Below, one piece after another: positions 61,275 to 64,000 of a stretch of DNA of 64,000 bases (the stretch's first letter is position 1; each line of letters opens with the position of its first letter). The DNA comes from Rubrivivax gelatinosus (lineage in GTDB: Bacteria; Pseudomonadota; Gammaproteobacteria; Burkholderiales; Burkholderiaceae_C): assembly GCF_004340905.1 (NCBI RefSeq), contig NZ_SLXD01000009.1, forward strand, positions 1 through 64,000, read 5' to 3'. The translations under genes were made by a program, and so were the position numbers. The notes below the pieces were generated by a model. It was given only the letters and a program-made list of their open reading frames with translations, did not search any database and was not told the DNA's origin.

Positions 61275-61889
61275 ATGACCGACGAGACCGACGACGTCCA
61301 CCTGCGCGAACGCCGCACCGGCGGGCGCACGCTGCTCGAAGGCGGTTTCCTCGAAGTGCACCGCGACGAGGTCGTGCTGCCCGACGGCAGTGCGGCGACG
61401 CGCGAGTACATCCGCCATCCCGGCGCGGTCGCCGTCGTGCCGCTGCTCGACGACGGCCGCGTCGTGCTGGTGCGCCAGTACCGCTACCCGATAGCCCGCA
61501 CGATCGTCGAGTTCCCGGCCGGCAAACGCGACGCCGGCGAGAGCACGCTCGAGTGCGCGCGCCGCGAACTGCACGAGGAGACGGGCTTCCGTGCCCGCGA
61601 GTGGGCCTTCGCCTGCGAGATCCACAACGCCGCCGCCTACTCCAGCGAGAGCATCTGGATCTACTTCGCTCGCGGCCTGGTCGCCGGCGAGCAGAAGCTC
61701 GACGAAGGCGAGTTCGTGGAGGTCATGAAACTGAGCGAAGCCGAACTCGACGTGCTCGCGATGGGCGACGGCCTGCCCGACGTGAAGACGCGCATCGGCC
61801 TGCACTGGCTGCAGCGCTGGCGCGCCGGCGCCTGGCCGCTGGAGTGGCAGCCCGACCCGGAGGACGGCGAGCCCGCCCGAGCCCGATGA
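61275..61889 (+). CDS. Nudix hydrolase, ADP-ribose pyrophosphatase-like
   Basis: 204 residues. The Nudix box is complete: GKRDAGESTLECARRELHEE followed by TGF (G-X5-E-X7-REUXEEXGU). A substrate loop FPAGK precedes it and the YSSESIWIYFARGL segment follows, as in ADP-ribose pyrophosphatases (NudF type). It is coupled to the nuo operon by proximity and overlaps the next gene (ATGA). A role in clearing NAD-derived ADP-ribose would suit the setting, but that is inference. Confidence 0.9.
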   Translation: MTDETDDVHLRERRTGGRTLLEGGFLEVHRDEVVLPDGSAATREYIRHPGAVAVVPLLDDGRVVLVRQYRYPIARTIVEFPAGKRDAGESTLECARRELHEETGFRAREWAFACEIHNAAAYSSESIWIYFARGLVAGEQKLDEGEFVEVMKLSEAELDVLAMGDGLPDVKTRIGLHWLQRWRAGAWPLEWQPDPEDGEPARAR

Positions 61890-62344
61890 AGGTCCTGGAC
61901 CTGCGCTGCACGAACGGCCACCGCTTCGAGGGCTGGTTCGCCTCGGACGACGACTTCATGGACCAGAACGGCCGCGGTCTCGTCGAGTGCCCGATCTGCG
62001 GCGACCACGTCGTCACGCGGCTGCCCAGCGCGCCGCGGCTGAACCTCTCCGGCGCCAAGGAGCCGCCGCCCGAGCCGCCCCAGGCCCCCAGGACGCCCAA
62101 GGCCCCGGCCACCGATGCCGACCTGCAGGCCGCCTGGCTGGGCGCGGTGCGCCAGCTGCTGGCCGCTACCGAGGACGTCGGCGGCCGGTTCGCCGAGGAG
62201 GCGCGGCGCATCCACTACGGCGAGAGCGAGAACCGCGGCATCCGCGGCCAGGCCTCGCCCGAAGAGCGCCAGGCGCTCAGCGACGAAGGCATCGAGGTGC
62301 TGACGGTGCCGCTGCCGGCGGCGCTGAAGGGGCCGCTGCAGTAA
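61886..62344 (+). CDS. DUF1178 family protein
   Basis: 152 residues. An N-terminal zinc-ribbon-like part reads MKVLDLRCTNGHRFEGWFAS, DDDFMDQNGRGLVECPICGD (CX..H and C-X2-C ligands); the conserved C-terminal block is VGGRFAEEARRIHYGESENR and GIRGQASPEERQALSDEGIE. Function unknown. The gene overlaps the Nudix gene by 4 bases; nuoN-Nudix-DUF1178 is a common run in betaproteobacteria. Confidence 0.92.
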   Translation: MKVLDLRCTNGHRFEGWFASDDDFMDQNGRGLVECPICGDHVVTRLPSAPRLNLSGAKEPPPEPPQAPRTPKAPATDADLQAAWLGAVRQLLAATEDVGGRFAEEARRIHYGESENRGIRGQASPEERQALSDEGIEVLTVPLPAALKGPLQ

Positions 62345-62365
62345 GCCGGCAGGCCCGGCCCGGGC

Positions 62366-63772
62366 TCAGATCACGCGCCCGGGGTTCAGCAGGTTCTGCG
62401 GGTCCAGCGCGGCCTTGATCGCCCGCATCATCGCCAGCGCCACCGGCGACTTGCGTTCGGCGAGTTCGTCGCGCTTCAACTGCCCGATGCCGTGTTCGGC
62501 CGAGATCGAGCCACCGCAGGCCACCACGGCGTCGTAGACGATGCGGTTGACCGCCGGCTCCTGCTCGGCGAGGAAACGCTTGGCATCGCCGCCTTCGGGG
62601 GCCTGCACGTTGTAGTGCAGGTTGCCGTCGCCGAGGTGGCCGAAACACACCAGCCGCACGCCGGGTATCGCTGCGGCCAGCGCGGCGTCGGTCGCGGCGC
62701 AGAAGCCGGGGATCGCCGACACCGGCAGCGCGATGTCGTGCTTGATGTTCAGCCCTTCCTCGGCCTGGGCGAGCGGGATCGACTCGCGCAGATGCCACAT
62801 CGTGTGCGACTGCGACAGGTTGGCGGCCACCGCGGCGTCACCGACGATGCCGTCTTCCAGCGCCGTGCCCAGCAGGGACTCGAAACGCTCCTGCGCTGCG
62901 GCCTCGCCGTCGGTGTCGCTCTGCTCCAGCAGCACCGTCCACGGTGCACCCGGCAGCGGCCGCGGCAGCGCCGGGAAGTGTTTGGCCACCAGTTCCAGCG
63001 CGAAGCGGCCCATGACCTCGAAGCCGGTCAGCCCGGCGCCCAGGCGCGTGCGGGCCAGGTTCAGCAGTGCGACGCAGTCGTCCAGGCTCTCGCAGGCGGC
63101 AAGGACCGTCGTCACCGCCGCCGGCTGCGGGAAGAGCTTCAGCGTCGCCGCGGTGATGATGCCCAGCGTGCCCTCGCTGCCGACGAAGAGGTCGCGCAGG
63201 TCGTAGCCGGTGTTGTCCTTGCGCAGGCCGGACAGCCCGTCCCAGACCTCGCCGGCCGCGGTGACGACCTCCAGCCCCAGGCACAGCTCGCGCGCGTTGC
63301 CGAAGCGCAGCACCTGGGTGCCGCCGGCGTTGGCCGCGAGGTTGCCGCCGATCGTGCAGCTGCCTTCGGCCGCCAGGCTCAGCGGGAACAGCAGGCCCTG
63401 GGCCGCGGCCGCCTCCTGCACCGCCTGCAGCACGCAGCCGGCTTCGCAGCTCAGCGTCAGGTTGGCGGCGTCGATCGCGCGGATGCGGTTCAGGCGCTGC
63501 AGGCTCAGCAGCACCTGGCGGCCGCTCTCGTCGGGCACGCCGCCGCCGACCAGGCCGGTGTTGCCGCCCTGCGGCACGATGGGGACACCGGCGGCCGCGC
63601 AGGCGCGCACGACCGCCGCGACCTCGGCGGTGCTGCCCGGGCGCACGACGGCCAGCGCGCGCCCGCGCCAGCGGCGGCGCCAGTCGAGTTCGTAGGCCGA
63701 GAGATCGCCTTCGGTCAGCACCTGCGCTGCGCCGACCACCTCGCGCAGCGTCTGCAGCAGCCCTTCGTTCAC
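62366..63772 (-). CDS. FAD-linked oxidase (D-lactate / D-2-hydroxyglutarate dehydrogenase family)
   Basis: 468 residues from the GTG at 63772 (V/MNEGLLQTLREVVGAAQVLT). The PCMH FAD domain has VPIVPQGGNTGLVGGGVPDE and EGSCTIGGNLAANAGGTQVL; the C-terminal domain carries the metal-site His residues of CFGHLGDGNLHYNV and the SAEHGIGQLKRDEL block. It oxidises a 2-hydroxyacid; the exact one is unresolved. The start is ambiguous: a 72-nt repeat just upstream supplies an AAGGG site for the GTG, but the same repeat is in frame and opens with ATG at 63844, which would add 24 residues (MSPQDLSGAHSRPAGPAARP, KGAP). The GTG start gives the normal family N-terminus. Confidence 0.9.
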   Translation of the reverse strand: MNEGLLQTLREVVGAAQVLTEGDLSAYELDWRRRWRGRALAVVRPGSTAEVAAVVRACAAAGVPIVPQGGNTGLVGGGVPDESGRQVLLSLQRLNRIRAIDAANLTLSCEAGCVLQAVQEAAAAQGLLFPLSLAAEGSCTIGGNLAANAGGTQVLRFGNARELCLGLEVVTAAGEVWDGLSGLRKDNTGYDLRDLFVGSEGTLGIITAATLKLFPQPAAVTTVLAACESLDDCVALLNLARTRLGAGLTGFEVMGRFALELVAKHFPALPRPLPGAPWTVLLEQSDTDGEAAAQERFESLLGTALEDGIVGDAAVAANLSQSHTMWHLRESIPLAQAEEGLNIKHDIALPVSAIPGFCAATDAALAAAIPGVRLVCFGHLGDGNLHYNVQAPEGGDAKRFLAEQEPAVNRIVYDAVVACGGSISAEHGIGQLKRDELAERKSPVALAMMRAIKAALDPQNLLNPGRVI

Positions 63773-63844
63773 TGGGGCACCCTTCGGCCTGGCGGCCGGT
63801 CCCGCCGGGCGGGAATGAGCCCCGGACAAGTCCTGCGGGCTCAT
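63773..63844 (-). repeat. 72-nt structured repeat, family 1, copy C
   Basis: Exactly 72 bases, nearly identical to the tandem pair at 13448-13590. On the minus strand it starts with an ATG (63842-63844) overlapping the stop of the upstream membrane-protein gene (ATGA) and ends directly at the GTG start of the FAD oxidase. Hairpin 1 is ATGAGCCC (63837-63844) with GGGCTCAT (63815-63822); hairpin 2 TCCCGC-CCG-GCGGGA (63800-63814); hairpin 3 CGGCC-GCCA-GGCCG; then AAGGG (63780-63784), 7 bases, GTG. Confidence 0.85.
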
Positions 63845-64000
63845 GCCGCCGCCTTCACACCGCGCAGCCGCCGGCGCACGTACAGCGAGCAGAAGACGAA
63901 GAGCACGATGCACAGCACCAGCTCGACGATGGCCATCGCCTGGCCGGCGCCACGTTCGCTGGTCGAACGCACCAGCGCCTCGGTGACGTAGAGCCACAGC
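63841..64000 (-). CDS. Membrane protein, C-terminal 52 residues (cut by window edge)
   Basis: The visible frame reads LWLYVTEALVRSTSERGAGQ, then AMAIVELVLCIVLFVFCSLY, then VRRRLRGVKAAA and stop. One strong membrane helix with a positively charged end indicates a cytoplasmic C-terminus. The family is not recognised from this fragment. Its stop TGA (63841-63843) overlaps the ATG of the 72-nt repeat, so the gene, the repeat and the FAD oxidase may be one transcription unit. Confidence 0.6.
   Translation of the reverse strand, partial: LWLYVTEALVRSTSERGAGQAMAIVELVLCIVLFVFCSLYVRRRLRGVKAAA

Overview
The window is GC-rich (about 70%) bacterial chromosome with housekeeping gene orders typical of Betaproteobacteria, order Burkholderiales. 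The marks are tyrB-like aminotransferase / uvrB divergence, rsxB-nth and phaZ side by side, 6S RNA next to zapA, secG-tRNA-Leu-nuoA-N, iscRSUA-hscBA-fdx, and yjgA divergent from pmbA. An intracellular PHB depolymerase and the repeat content suggest a Rubrivivax/Leptothrix/Ideonella-like lineage. That placement is inference from gene order and sequence style.

Layout. 1-100: right end of an IS481-like element that has replaced the 3' end of an alpha/beta hydrolase gene. 0.9-10 kb: Anbu-type proteasome subunit, mutS, a chemoreceptor, and a GntR-regulated polar amino acid ABC transporter. 10-16 kb: suhB, trmJ, cysE, mog, yjgA/darP, pmbA. 15.7-19.2 kb: a TRAP transporter whose binding protein converges on its two membrane subunits across a strong terminator. 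19.2-24.1 kb: DUF442 phosphatase, yqeY, rpsU, ybiB, a degenerate GGDEF protein, a TauE/SafE permease and an EVE protein. 24.1-28.9 kb: 6S RNA, zapA and partner, nth, rnfB-like ferredoxin, phaZ, aminotransferase. 29-31.6 kb: uvrB and a low-molecular-weight phosphatase. 31.6-37.5 kb: the complete isc iron-sulphur operon, with an acetyltransferase inserted. 37.7-46.3 kb: tsaD, an orphan periplasmic binding protein, an aminotransferase, rpsO-pnp, a quinone oxidoreductase, tpiA, secG. 46.4-61.3 kb: tRNA-Leu and the full 14-gene complex I operon. 61.3-64 kb: a Nudix hydrolase, a DUF1178 protein, an FAD-linked oxidase and a cut membrane protein.

How it fits together. The Isc machinery supplies the clusters needed by complex I (NuoB, E, F, G, I), Nth and the RnfB-like protein. 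IscR has a clear operator on its own promoter, so the operon is probably self-regulated.

The most unusual content is non-coding. (1) A 72-nt repeat, present as a tandem pair between yjgA and mog and once before the FAD oxidase, opens with an ATG that overlaps the upstream stop and ends with a Shine-Dalgarno plus the GTG start of the next gene. It keeps an open frame and folds into three hairpins, one of which carries a compensatory base-pair change. (2) A canonical sigma-54 promoter followed by a compact three-hairpin RNA with a perfect intrinsic terminator lies on the minus strand between fdx and tsaD and looks like an undescribed small RNA. (3) A strong terminator sits 46 bases before nuoA, leaving little room for a promoter, so complex I may be controlled by attenuation or readthrough from the tRNA-Leu unit. 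No CRISPR array, prophage or defence island was seen.
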